Shown here: positions 24,794 through 36,751 of the stretch, one piece after another
Layout: each line of letters begins with the position of its first letter
Numbering within the stretch: position 1 is the first letter of the stretch
Source: Bagarius yarrelli
Lineage: Eukaryota; Chordata; Actinopteri; Siluriformes; Sisoridae
Assembly (NCBI GenBank): GCA_005784505.1
Contig: VCAZ01000134.1
Location: forward strand, 1,141,397-1,205,396
Direction of reading: 5' to 3'
DNA: 64,000 bases
Notes under the pieces: generated by a model
What the model saw: only the letters and a program-made list of their open reading frames with translations
What the model was told of the DNA's origin: nothing
Database searches by the model: none
Program-made: the position numbers and the translations under genes

Positions 24794-26749
24794 ATTAACC
24801 CTTACAGTCCTGAATAAAAACCCACACTGATGACTTAACCCTTACAGTCCTGAATAAAAACCCACACTGATGACTTAACCCTTACAGTCCTGAATAAAAA
24901 CCCACACTGATGACTTAACCCTTACAGTCCTGAATAAAAACCCACACTGCTGAATTAACCCTTACAGTCCTGAATAAAAACCCACACTGATGACTTAATC
25001 CCGAAAACCTTACAGTCCTGAATAAAAACCCACACTGCTGAATTGACCCTTACAGTCCTGAATAAAAACCCACACTGCTGAATTAACCCTTACAGTCCTG
25101 AATAAAAACCCACACTGATGACTTAACCCTTACAGTCTCAAATAAAAACCCAAACTACTGAATTAACCTTTACAATCCTGAATGAAAAAACACAAACTAC
25201 TTTCAATAACCCTTACAGTCGTGAAAAAACCCACCCTGATGAATTAACCCTTACAGTCCTGAATAAAAACCCAAACTACTACCATTAACCCTTACAATCC
25301 TAAATAAAAACCCACCACTGATGAATTAACCCTTACAGTCCTGAAAAAACCCACCCTGATGAATTAACCCTTACAGTCCTGAATAAAAACCCACACTGCT
25401 GAATTAACCCTTACAGTCCTGAATAAAAACCCCACACTGATGAATTAACCCTTACAGTTACAGTCCTGAATAAAAAAACCACCACTGCTGAATTAACCCT
25501 TACAGTCCTGAATAAAAACCCACACTGATGAATTAACCCTTACAGTCCTGAATAAAAACCCCACAAACTACTACCATTAACCCTTACAGTCCTGAATAAA
25601 AACCCAAACTACTGAATTTTACCCTTACAGTCCTGAATTAAACCCAAACTACTCCCAATAACCCTTACAGTCTCAAATAAAACCCAAACTACTGAATTAA
25701 CCTTTACAATCCTGAATGAAAAAAACACAAACTACTTTCAATAACCCTTACAGTCGTGAAAAACACCCACCCTGAATGAATTAACCCTTACAGTCCTGAT
25801 AAAAAACCCCACACTGCTGAATTAACCCTTACAGTCCTGAATAAAAACCCCACACTGCTGAATTAACCCTTACAGTCCTGAATAAAAACCCACACTGCTG
25901 AATTAACCCTTACAGTCCTGAATAAAAAACCCAAACTACTACCATTAACCCTTACAGTCCTAAATAAAAACTCAAACTACTGAATTTACCCTTACAGTCC
26001 TGAATTAAACCCAAACTACTCCCAATAACCCTTACAGTCTCAAATAAAAACCCAAACTACTGAATTAACCTTTACAATCCTGAATGAAAAAAACACAAAC
26101 TACTTTCAATAACCCTTACAGTCGTGAAAAAAAAAACCCACCCTGATGAATTAACTCTTACAGTCCTGAATAAAAACCCACACTGCTGAATTAACCCTTA
26201 CAGTCCTGAATAAAAACCCACACTGATGAATTAACCCTTACAGTCCTGAATAAAAACCCAAACTACTACCATTAACCCTTACAGTCCTAAATAAAAAACC
26301 CAAACTACTGACTGAATTTACCCTTATAGTCCTGAATTAAACCAAAACTACTCCCAATAACCCTTACAGTCTCAAATAAAAACCCAAACTACTGAATTAA
26401 CCTTTACAATCCTGAATGAAAAAACACAAACTACTTTCAATAACCCTTACAGTCGTGAAAAAAAAAACCCACCCTGATGAATTAACCCTTACAGTCCTGA
26501 ATAAAAAACCCACACTGCTGAATTAACCCTTACAGTGAATTACCTGAATAAAAACCCACACTGATGAATTAACCCTTACAGTCGTGAAAAAACCCACCCT
26601 GATGAATTAACCCTTACAGTCCTGAATAAAAACCCACACTGCTAGAATTAACCCTTACAGTCCTAAATAAAAACTCAAACTACTGAATTAACCCTTACAG
26701 TCCTGAATAAAAACCCACACTGCTGAATTAACCCTTACAGTCCTGAATA
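24794..26749 (+). repeat. Minisatellite with 40-bp unit, about 49 copies, higher-order pattern
   Basis: The unit runs CTTACAGTCCTGAATAAAAA then CCCACACTGATGACTTAACC. The first copies at 24801, 24841 and 24881 are exactly 40 bp apart. About 1.95 kb of variants follows. Several unit types can be told apart by their 3' half (CACACTGCTGAATT, AAACTACTACCATT, ACCCTGATGAATT) and by TCTCAAATAAA or TCGTGAAAAAA 5' halves. A three-unit block beginning with CAGTCTCAAATAAA recurs near 25136, 25671, 26038 and 26370. Most units carry AATAAA on the plus strand. No open reading frame spans the array. An SINE tail begins soon after its right end. Confidence 0.97.
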
Positions 26750-26794
26750 CAATTTTGAAATAAAATAAACACAGAACATAAAATAAAACATTTC

Positions 26795-26845
26795 ATTTAC
26801 CTTTACATTTACATTATTTGGCAGACTCCTTATCCAGAGCAAAAA
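26795..26845 (-). mobile_element. SINE fragment (tail only)
   Basis: CATTTACCTTTACATTTACA and GGCAGACTCCTTATCCAGAG are the reverse complement of the first-family SINE tail. Confidence 0.6.
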
Positions 26846-27639
26846 GTTTCTATCAGTGAACAAATTGGTACTAGATCGCTAGATTACAAACGAAGTAAAA
26901 TATAAATGCAAAACTGTGGGGAAAAAAATCAAACGTTGGGAAAAAAAAGAAATTGAATGCTAAGTATTGACGCAAGTGTTAGGTCTTTAATCATTTCTTG
27001 AAAAAAGCCACATTGTTCTGACATTAACGGGACCTTGGTGCCAGAACAGAGAACTCTAGAGGCAAACTTATCTGTCATTTCAAGGGATGGTGGAACCAGT
27101 CAAGCGGTGCTTGTAGGTTTGATGGAGCACGGTGCGGTGCAAGAAACGATGTTCCAATTGAAAACAATCCAAATGTAATGTCATTGTCTTTGCTGTAACA
27201 AGTCCTTTCTCTATCTATAAAAGAGTAGAGAGAGAGAGAGAGAATATGGGCAGGGATGATTTTCATCAAACTTTACCAGCAAATAAAAACTTTAAATACA
27301 ATTTTATTTATAAAATCACTTTCATAAATTCATAGATATGACATTAAATTTCTCTTATGAATAATTTACTAGATATGGATTATCTACGAAAGCCATATGT
27401 ATTATTTCAAAGTCATCTTTATTACATTACCTTATAGGACAATTTCACAAGCAAAAATTAACTGCAGAATTTTGGGGATTCAAATGTCATCAAAGATAAA
27501 AATGTAAAAAACAAATAATAAGCTAATGATATATTGAAAAATTATTTAAATTGCATAAACCTTATTGGCCACTGTGTAATAAAAAATGTGTTCATTTCTT
27601 TTTCATTCATGTATTGTTTATACCTACTTATTCCTAATC

Positions 27640-27785
27640 AAGAATTTACAGCATTTGGCAGGCGCTCTTATCCAGAGCAACTTACATTTAGCCCAGCAGT
27701 GGTGGCTTGGTGGAGCTGGAAATCGAACTGACAGTTTTCGGGTTGGTAGTCTAACACCTTAAACACGAGCCACCACTTCCCTAAA
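27640..27785 (-). mobile_element. tRNA-derived SINE
   Basis: Reverse copy of the first family: TACAGCATTTGGCAGGCGCT, CTTATCCAGAGCAACTTACA, then GGAAATCGAACTGAC (complement of the B-box region) and CACCTTAAACACGAGCCACC (complement of the A-box region). Confidence 0.75.
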
Positions 27786-27794
27786 TTCCATACA

Positions 27795-27895
27795 TCCTTG
27801 ATGCCAGTCCATTACAGGGATACATACAGACAAACAACCACACACACACTCACACTCACTCCTATGGGTAATTTATAATAATTAATTAAATTATG
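27795..27895 (+). repeat. Fragment of the common fish repeat
   Basis: TGATGCCAGTCCATTACAGG, ACAGACAAACAACCACACAC and CTATGGGTAATTTA match the central part of the copies at 5318 and 9505. Confidence 0.55.
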
Positions 27896-28165
27896 TTTTT
27901 CACACATAAAAGGACTAGACTTTAAACCATGTGTTTACTTGCGTGCATACAGTTAATTTAGATTTTTATTTCTAAACTAATACTTTGATAGTCCGTTTTG
28001 GCTTCAGGTTTGAAAACCCTGTTCTCCAGCCACACTTAACACCAAACACTTTAGCTCTGCTAAGACAAATACAGAGCTTACATTAATAACCTTACAGCTA
28101 GTGTTGGAATGTAGATAGCTTGTGCTGTGTACAAACAGAGCTGTGGGGAGAACAAGCACCCCTCT

Positions 28166-28170
28166 AAAAA

Positions 28171-28258
<88 letters not shown>

Positions 28259-28259
28259 A
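28166..28259. repeat. (GAAA)n microsatellite, about 23 units
   Basis: An uninterrupted purine tetranucleotide array. Its complement (TTTC)n gives a poly-FLS reading frame on the minus strand that is not a gene. Confidence 0.97.
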
Positions 28260-29795
28260 TAATAAGGATTTGACAAGTCTAACAAGTTCTAACTGTATAC
28301 AGCATATACTTCACTTTCACAAGGAAGGTAGTGTAGTCAGTGAGAGGAAAAAACTAAACCCCACCCTATTTAGACATAGAGTTATTTAAAGGATATGTGG
28401 TGCATGCCAGTAAAATAAAGTCCACCTTTCTTCTGGGCAGGTGATTCTGATCCTGAACAGTTGCTCTATTATGCATTTCCTGGGTGGAGGTGGCAAGGAA
28501 AGAAAGAGACCTACAACACTTATTCTGGGTGGATGAATGAGAGCAAGAACCAGAACCCTAAACCAATTTGGAGAAATGGTTGATATATCAGCAACACCTG
28601 TAACAATTCATCATAAGGCCTCATAACACATGAAATCATTACTGACGTCCAATTATTTCAAAGGTTTAGACAGATAAATAAGTTTACAAATTAAGTTTTA
28701 TATAAACTTAATTAGTATTTCGTAATACAGACATCTGCAAGAACCTGTATACAATATACTATACCTCATTAAACATATCTTCTAATATGAGCATGCATAT
28801 AATACTATTAATAATATTTTATTGCATTTCTCAATATAATCAGAGCATTTTTTTAAATTTAGATTTATTTAAAATGTGAATAAAATGAACAGATTTTTAA
28901 GAAGCAGTAAAAATAAGAACTTTCTTAGAAAACCATTGCATCAGAACCAATAAAGGTCTCAGGAACAAAGTACACACTGTCTACTTAGACTCCCATTAGC
29001 AACTAAACAAAGATATGGGTTGTGTTTAAGCCTGGTGGTTAAAGGGTGTGTTTAAAGTGGTGTGTGTGTGTTTTTAGGGCAAAATGGGGGTGGTCTGGGG
29101 GCTTGGGGGGGCGTTGTTACTAAGGTGTGGTGTACACTGAATGTGTGCTTGAGCAGTCTGAGTGGTCACTTCCAGATGTGGTCCAAGAATTTACAGTTTA
29201 CCACAAACACACCGCAGAGAAAACCACAACTAAACAAAGAGCAGTTAAACTCACGAGTAACGATCACAGGGGAAAAAACCCTGGCTATTTAATATATTTA
29301 ATATATTTTACATTCATGATTATGTTTTTTTATTACTGCAATGTTGTTCTTGTTTGGTCCAAGATTGCATTTTAACAGGCATAATTAACATAACATCAAG
29401 TGAATTTATTTAACATACTGTATGTGTGTCTAAATTATTTTGTTTTGCTAGAATACACCTAACCTAACAGTTATAAATTAAAGGTTATCCATATATGAGA
29501 GTTATATTAAAGAAGCAAGGATACAAAAATAACAAACAGATAAATAAAATTCCACCCCAAAAATATAAGCAAATGAATGTATGGGTGCAGAAAATGTCAC
29601 TTTTCTGTGTGTTGTATTTTGTGGAATAAAGGGTGGGGCTATGTAAATTAGGCCCCGCAGTACTTTATTAGTTGCTTCTGAGAGCTGTTGCCCAGACCAC
29701 AGAAACCTCCAGAGCATCACCACTAGAAATAGTTGTTTGAAAAGTTTTGTTTCTTATGGTTTTTGGTCTTTTTTTCAATCTTTACTTTGTTGAAA

Positions 29796-32700
29796 ATGCT
29801 GTGGCTAGATTTCTCACTCCTTTTTATGAGTGTTAGCATAGCTGTTACAAATGCTTTTGCAACTTTTCATCCTTCACCCAACCGTTTCAGCCTCTACAAG
29901 TCAGACGCCAATCCTTATTATAGCTCTGGCAAACCAACTGCTAGACACAAGTGAGTATTGCCAGTGTAGTAAAATATATATAAGCTGTATGGTTACCTGC
30001 TGTCTATAAATTATATTATTTAATGTATCACTCAATATACAATGCATACTAAACATTTTATAGTGTGAATTTACCTGCATACCACTTTAATTATGCTTTG
30101 TTTTGTTATATAAAATGCATTTTATGTACTTTTTAAATAAATATGAATTTTCTATAATTCTATAGTATATTTTGTAGTGTATTTAAATATCAGGTAATCA
30201 TTTATTCTTCTTAGCCTGTAATTTATTTTCATAAGTTGCCAGCTATTAAAGTTAAATTTTACCTTTAAAAATAAAAAAAGATTATATATATATATTTTTT
30301 TACAATAAATATGTATTCGACATTCCCTATAGAAACCACTGTGCGTACGTAGTGGAAAAAAGCATTTCCTACACTGTTCAGGATGGGGCAGCTCCTTATG
30401 TAAAGGCAGAGTACAACAAGTGTGGCTGGGGCAAAAAGTGTCCAGGACTAAGGTAAGTAATACTACAATTCTCTGCTTATCTGATTTTCTGCAATGATAA
30501 ACAGCAAGCCACCTAGATTTTTTAAAGAAAAGATAGATGTATGCCATATTGAAAAACATTTTATAACATTGAAAGAGTTCAGAATTGTGTATTAAATAAT
30601 TAATACGTATGTGTATTCCCTATCTACTTTTTTAAAGGTACCGGATGCTCTACAAGCCAGTGTTTAAAGTAGCATACAAAACAATGACTGAGTTAGAGTG
30701 GCGCTGTTGTCCTGGATTTACTGGTGTTGGTTGTAATATGGGACCATCCACTTATGGAATGAAAGCAATGCCCCCTTTTAAGGGTCATGCACCATCTTAC
30801 AAAGGTCCTATGCCATCTCATAAAGGTCTGCAATCATCCAGTAAAGGTCCTCAACCTCCTTATGAAGGGAATATGTCACCTTTTAAGGGCCCAATGCCTG
30901 CCATCAAAGGACGGATGCCCCCGTTTAATGATCCAGTAAATGCTTATGAAGAGAGAATGCCTTTCCATGAAGCTCGAAAGCCTATTTTTCAGGGTACAAT
31001 GTCCCAACCTTTTTACTACAGAACCCACTGGAATCAACCCTCGAACACAATAGATGAATATCCTGGCCCAAATGCTGCACCGTCTTATCCAGAAACTTTT
31101 GAATCTTATCACGAACCTGAAAAAGATCATCCTGAAACAGTGCTGGAGCAACACAGCCCTGTGACTAAAGATCAAGATTCTGTACACCCCATGACAGATG
31201 ATCATGAACCAAAGACAAACTACCAGGATCATACATCAGATCAGCAGCAATCAATTTCACAACCAAAAGCAAAGTCGTCTCTGGAAGCACAGCCTTCTTC
31301 GGGTGACAGTGATCTGAATCAGGGTAAGAATTTTAACACTACCATGTGCATGCTTTCATAACGTTTTGAATTTTCTATTTGTCAAGGTGTAACAGATCAT
31401 TTATTTATTTATTTATTCATATTCGCTTATTATTATTCTAACTATTTATTTGCGTTTCTTCGCTATAGCTGTTGAAGAAAACAATGTCAGTCATGAACGA
31501 TTAAATCAGATGGAAGAGGACGTGCAACGTCTTTCACTTGGTCTTGAAACACTTCGTGCTAAGGTGACCGGCTTAGAAGACCACCTTCGTGCTTCACTCC
31601 GGGAGGATGCAAGCCGCATGCTCTCTACCATTTTGTCTGCAGCTTCAGCTCCCATTGCCGTTGCATCTCAGGACATGACTGTTGGTTTTGGAGACCTACC
31701 TGGAGGACCATTAGATATAGAGGGCTCAGATGCTGTAGGTCATTTCCCAAACCTGGCTGAGTTGGCTCAGAAAGTAGAAGAGTTACGTGCTGAGGTACTA
31801 GCTAAGAGCACAGACCTTGTCGGATTAAAAAAGACAGTTCTGGACCATGATGGGGCCTTGCAGAGGCTGTCTGCTGGGGCAGTAAATCTCACTGATCCTC
31901 AGCAAACCTTGGAGACACTAGTGGAAACCAAACTTAGTAAGGTAAAATCTGCTGTCCTAAGAGAGTTTGACAAGCGTGCAGAAACAGCAGAGAAAAGTTG
32001 TGAAGATCGAGCGATGGAAGTGCATCTCCAGTGCAAGAAACAGCTAATAGAAGAACAAGAACACCTGGAGCAATTTATAAATGGCAGTGTGACAGCTTTA
32101 AAAATAGAGCTTGCAAACCTTGGGCATCAAGGTCAAAATGACGTTTGCTGCAGAGCAATAGCTGGTACTACAGAGAGACTGGTTCTTCTAGAGCAGTCAA
32201 TGGATGGATTGAACCAATCCCAAGTGCATCTTAAAGTCGAGCTTGGTGCCCACAAGGACCATGTAGAGGGCATGATAGAAGGTAGACTGGCCTATCTAGA
32301 GTCACTTTTGGATACAACAGAAAGGCAACAAGAAAGTGCTGTTGGCAGAACATCTGATATCCTGGAAAATTGCTTGCAGGAAAAGATGAAGGAGCTTGAA
32401 ACTCGTTTTTTTGCTGCTATGGAAGAGTTAGGTAATGCTACTTCTTCAGCTCTGGTTGAATACCAGTCAGTACCAACAATAGACAGAGAAGTCAGGTCCC
32501 TTAAAAAGAAAGTAGATGTAGATCTGGACTTGATTCAGAAGCAGCTTGACTCCCTTGAACTTCTCTGCACTTCTTCTTGTGTTCCACAACAAGTCCTTAC
32601 AGGTTATACTGCACCATTAAAAACTTCAGAAGAGAAAAATAATAAAACAAATGAGAACTTTAATGGACAGCTCGATGCACAGACAGAAAGACTAGACCAT

Positions 32701-33384
32701 CTAAACGCCACTCTTAATTCGTTGCTCACGCAGCTTACTAGGAGACAAGAAGAGAATGAGCTTCAAGGTGAAGTAACTCTGCTAAAGGTGACGATGTACT
32801 CTGTCAATCACACTCTTAATGGACTAAAAGACTCGTTTGGAAAGGTGGTTCATAAAGTTGGACAAGCTAATCTTACCTGGCAAGAGCGAGAGGAGAGGCT
32901 AGCACAGCAGGTAAAGGGTGTCGTCCATTTGGTTGGAAGGCAGGCCTCCATGTTAGGTGCTGGAGAAAGAAGACTGACTCGTCTAAAGGGTGAGTTGCAG
33001 GATCTACGACGTAGGCTGGCTTCAGAGCTTCAGACTTGCCGTTCGACTGCTCTGGGAGTCCAGAAAGAGGTAACAGACGTAGAGGGACGTGTATCCCGTG
33101 TAGAAGGTCAGTGTGGTGGCTTGTCACGGCTGTCTGAGGATTTAGATCTGATTCGAGGGGAACTGGATAAGCATTCAGATGGATATATGTATCAGGTCAA
33201 CAATACCCTTGTGAATCATTCCCTCCAGCTGTCTGAGCTACGAAATGAGCTGAAACACTGCACTAAGACCTCTGGGTTAACAGGAGAACAATTCATGACA
33301 GTATCTCCGCTATGGGAAGAACAACACACTGCTGAACCACTTAAACCAAGAGGAGACCAGTTTTTGGATCCCAGTCAGGTTTAA
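29796..33384 (+). CDS. emilin3: EMILIN-3-like extracellular matrix glycoprotein, complete, 4 coding exons
   Basis: Secreted, multimerising matrix protein of the EMILIN/multimerin group; fish orthologues are linked to notochord and cartilage matrix. Exons: 29796-29950, 30333-30452, 30638-31323, 31469-33384; GT-AG, phases agree, 958 aa. The start is the first in-frame ATG before a hydrophobic signal peptide (residues 1 to about 20, cleavage near TNA-FAT). The EMI domain is about residues 52-125 (CAYVVEKS, YVKAEYNKCGWGKKCPG, YRMLY, VAYKTMTELEWRCCPGF). Residues 136-191 are eight Pro/Lys/Gly heptapeptides; then comes a Pro/His/Glu-rich stretch. Residues 321 to about 940 form a long coiled coil with many N-glycosylation sequons (NLT, NGS, NAT, NQS, NHT). 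There is no collagen stalk or C1q domain, which points to EMILIN-3 rather than EMILIN-1/2 or multimerin. Human EMILIN3 is shorter (766 aa). The second conserved EMI cysteine is tyrosine here. Confidence 0.92.
30768..30935 (+). repeat. In-frame 21-bp tandem repeat, 8 copies, coding
   Basis: Eight consecutive seven-codon units inside emilin3 exon 3 (residues 136-191): MPPFKGH, APSYKGP, MPSHKGL, QSSSKGP, QPPYEGN, MSPFKGP, MPAIKGR, MPPFNDP. Consensus is M-P-P/S-F/Y-K-G-P. The spacing is exact, with no indel. DNA divergence between units shows it is not a recent slippage product. It follows the EMI domain directly. Confidence 0.93.
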
Positions 33385-33677
33385 GAACTAAAATTATGAA
33401 ATAACAATTAAAGACTATTTACAGGCCAAGCAGAATATTTAAACATTTTTACCCAGTTAAATTTGTGGTATATTTATTAATGTTTATACTTTTTGTACTG
33501 ACAGAAATTGTGTCTTTCGTTTTATTTCTATGAAGTGTGTAATACTGGATACCGTGTCTATAAAGTGTTGGGACACATGTTCTTTAATTTTTTTTATACA
33601 GATTTATTCTAAAAATACCAAAGCTGTACTTTCTATATGTTTTTTTATTGTAACATTGACTATTTATTTAAAATGAA

Positions 33678-33697
33678 AAAATAAAATAATGAATAAA
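33678..33697 (+). terminator. Candidate emilin3 polyadenylation signals
   Basis: Two AATAAA hexamers lie within 20 bp, about 300 bp beyond the emilin3 stop codon, on the coding strand. Sequence evidence only. Confidence 0.5.
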
Positions 33698-34027
33698 ATG
33701 TTCCATTTTTAACATGGATTTGATTGTAAATTGTTCATTCTGACTACAGCCACATTCCCAAACATGCTTTGACATAATTTACCTTAGTTTTATTTTCACG
33801 CAACAAAAACATTCTATTGTAACAGGTTTTTATAGAGTTTATATAAATTGTCCTTTTCCCTTATATCCTATTAAACAATCTTGGATATTTTAGAAATCAT
33901 TAAATACTGTATAGTAGCTTATTGGTTTAATAACATGGAATTGAACCAAGATTAATTTATTTGCCAGCTAATACACCCTAGCCTTTCATGCACAAAACAA
34001 CAGTCGGCTAATAATTAATTCATAATT

Positions 34028-34069
34028 TATATATATATTATATATATATATATATATAATATATATATT
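34028..34069. repeat. (TA)n microsatellite
   Basis: Nearly perfect alternating TA tract, self-complementary, in the emilin3-syp convergent gap. Confidence 0.9.
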
Positions 34070-34270
34070 CAAAATTCTTAGCCATCATTGTAGTGATACA
34101 CTGCAGCACTATTTTAAAGTATCCCAAAAGAATTTGCACAATATCATGTTAAATGAGGTCTGATTCATTGTATGACTAAGACCTGATATATTTATATATA
34201 CTTGTTGGTTGTGTACTGTTATGCCATCTTTTTCGTCACATCCGAAAACAGGGCAAGAGCCACTTTATCC

Positions 34271-34275
<5 letters not shown>

Positions 34276-34302
<27 letters not shown>
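34276..34302. repeat. Poly(A) run of about 27 bp
   Basis: A homopolymer between the convergent emilin3 and syp transcripts. No SINE or processed-gene body was recognised directly upstream. Confidence 0.95.
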
Positions 34303-34307
<5 letters not shown>

Positions 34308-34353
34308 TACTCTTATAATAAACACTTGGACACAAAACGAGTATAACTTATTC

Positions 34354-34359
34354 TTTATT
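34354..34359 (-). terminator. Candidate distal syp polyadenylation signal
   Basis: The plus strand TTTATT is AATAAA on the syp strand, about 2.4 kb after the stop codon. Choice among several candidates is not possible from sequence alone. Confidence 0.35.
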
Positions 34360-34640
34360 GAATTTTTCCTTCATGGATTCCATAGAACAATACAACAGAA
34401 TTTTCTGAATAATTTGGGTGATTTCAGCATGGTCATATTTACTGTCATTAACATCATTTGAACGCTAAGAATATATTTTTACACAATAAATACAGCACAA
34501 CCCAAAAGCATTGAGAGTTTCACGAGACGTACCAAACACCACTAACAACGGAGTAGTTCAATAGCATATGTATTAAGGAGAAAGGGAATGGGACAGATTA
34601 GAGAGCATGAGAGTGAATAATAAAAAAAGAGGAAAAAGCA

Positions 34641-34642
<2 letters not shown>

Positions 34643-34668
<26 letters not shown>
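34643..34668. repeat. (GA)n microsatellite
   Basis: Pure GA run of about 13 units in the probable syp 3' UTR. Confidence 0.95.
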
Positions 34669-34671
<3 letters not shown>

Positions 34672-36751
34672 TTAAGGCTGTGGGTTCACAGGCTGTCTAG
34701 ATCTACTCAAAAGCTACTCAAATTGCCTTACACCCATAAACCACTAAAAGTGTGCAAATATTAGATGAGACCCAGTCATAAATTTTAATCAAGCCAGACA
34801 GACATATGAACACATGATCATGCATAACTACAGAGCAGCTCATCATAATAAAATCGACCAAATGAATGTCAAGTAAATGCACTGGTTGTAAGGGACTGAG
34901 AATGACTGTGCTGTTCCCCAGCCATTAGACAGTTTATATTGATATTACTTGCATATAGATTACTACAGCTACACAATCCATCATTCAAGGCTTATACCAA
35001 ACAAGTAAAGATATTCTGCTCATATACATTTTTATATGAGCAAACTGATGTTAATAAAGAGTTCCATGCTTGTTACTTGAATCACAACGGAAAATGCAGG
35101 CTGGTTTACAGCAATCCAGTCGTTTAAAACCGATTAGTTTATCATGGAAAGCCAGATACGATTAGCCTCTGCATACTGATCGATTAGTCAAGAAGATACT
35201 GTAAATCTCTCTGTCCTGGCATCCACATGATGTTCTGTTCAACCCATAAAAAAATATTTTTTTTTCATTAGTCATTTTATTAGTCCAGTTAGTGCATATT
35301 AGGATGTTATAGCTTTAAACAAATCAGCTGTATAACATAGTAAATCGATAGATTGCAGATTTTGCACGGCATACACAGTTTTTTTTTTTTTTTTTACACA
35401 GATCTTTGAAAATATACTTCAGTGTATACCAACTATACCAAAACAAAGCTAGTGGTTCAAACTGCTAGACAAAATTTGTTTCTTTTGTGTGTGTTTGCGT
35501 GTGTAAGCAGGATAGGGGAAGAAAGAAGGGGAGGGGAGGGGTAAAAAGGGAGTCAAGTAGTGAAACTGAAAATTAAAACTTGGCACAATTATCTAGACTA
35601 CCACCAACCTAACACAGAGGACTGATTCTCTGCCTGGTGCTTACGTTACACAAAAAGTCTACTATTAATCTTTCAATTGCATGAAACAGCACCAACACAA
35701 TTGAGCGGCACAGAAAACAAAGTATAATATAGCATAGGAGGTAGCATCTCTCGGTGCTACCTCCTCACACACATGCTTGTCATATAAAAAAAATCAACCA
35801 AAGATTTATCAGCGAAAAAAAAAATACTGCATAATTATCATTTAGTTTAAGGATATTTTATAGTTTGGTTATAATACAGCCTATTGCTTTCATATAAATA
35901 TTATTAAGCTAATTAAACAAAAATGACAAAAGAAAAAATTAATATGGGTGATTATCTTAAATTTTTTTCAGTGAATATCTACGCAATTTGTGCCAAGCCA
36001 GTAATTAAAAAAAATATATTATTATTAGTGGGTTTAGAAATAATTTTTATAGTTAGTATCATCATCAGTGAAGTTCTCTCAACATAACTTACTAAAGTAC
36101 TATAATCCCATACAGATCTTTAGGAAATATTTCTATATATTTGTTCATAATAATATTTATACAGCACAGACAAATACATTCTCTTAAAGTTTACCGTAAA
36201 TATTGTCAACATCGTCAATTCCAATTTCATATAGCAGTGATTTATATATCTTTTTCAATATTTTATTTATTTTTTGTGTTTCCTTTAATCGCACCTAACT
36301 TTTTATTTATACATCACAATAAAGAACAGCACACAGAATAAATCCGTCTTTTCTCCTTAGGCCCTTTATCTTTTGGTGTATATATACGTATTACCCCTCC
36401 CCCTTCCCTCCCACTAGGCGTTACGTCCACAGACATATGCACAAATACACAAACAAGGAAGAGTGTGGAGGTGTGGGTAAGGTTCAGATCCACACCACAC
36501 CCACTTAATCCCACGATCATCCTCTTTCTGTAAAAAAACAAAAAAAAACAAAAGAGGCTCAGAAAGGCAGGAATGAAAAGAGCACTTGACTGCTATAAGA
36601 GAATAAAAAAAATGAAATAATATGTCTCTATATATGTATCCACCACCTTTTAGTTCAAACCGAGAAATAACAGCCAATATAAAGCCAATATGAACCATAA
36701 AACCCATTATAAAACCAAGGAACTCACCAGCTTCCATCCAACAGTTTCCTC

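Larger units (their letters stand above)
16046..29795. other. 14-kb intergenic interval between samd10 and emilin3
   Basis: Divergent intergenic interval with no supported exon. It holds SINE copies, several copies of the fish repeat with a microsatellite head, tetranucleotide arrays, a GAAA array and the large 40-bp minisatellite, each listed separately. Open frames up to about 140 codons occur but are low-complexity, repeat-derived or lack splice and start context. Confidence 0.6.
33385..34353 (+). other. emilin3 3' UTR and convergent intergenic DNA
   Basis: AT-rich sequence after the emilin3 stop codon. AATAAA hexamers cluster at about 33680-33697 and are the likely emilin3 poly(A) signals, about 300 bp after the stop. 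A (TA)n tract (34028-34069) and a pure poly(A) run (34276-34302) follow before the presumed 3' end of the opposing syp transcript. Confidence 0.55.
34354..36751 (-). other. Probable syp 3' UTR
   Basis: About 2.4 kb downstream of the syp stop codon with no coding potential and, unusually for this window, no recognised SINE or transposon. A minus-strand AATAAA is present at 34354-34359 (distal), with others near 36262-36306 (proximal), so both a short (about 0.5 kb) and a long (about 2.4 kb) 3' UTR are possible. A (GA)n run is at 34643-34668. Confidence 0.45.

Noticed and set aside
24794..26749. CRISPR-like or telomere-like array (TTAACCC words)
   Set aside because: Repeats are contiguous without unique spacers, so not CRISPR. 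The word is not the vertebrate telomere hexamer and the unit is 40 bp.
28004..28285. Minus-strand open frame with poly-FLS repeats
   Set aside because: It is simply the translation of the (GAAA)n microsatellite.
31450..31468. Start codon at a TTG/ATT-like site before emilin3 exon 4 (separate gene model)
   Set aside because: A GT-AG junction (31323/31469) with matching phase joins it to the EMI-domain exon, so it is one gene, not two.
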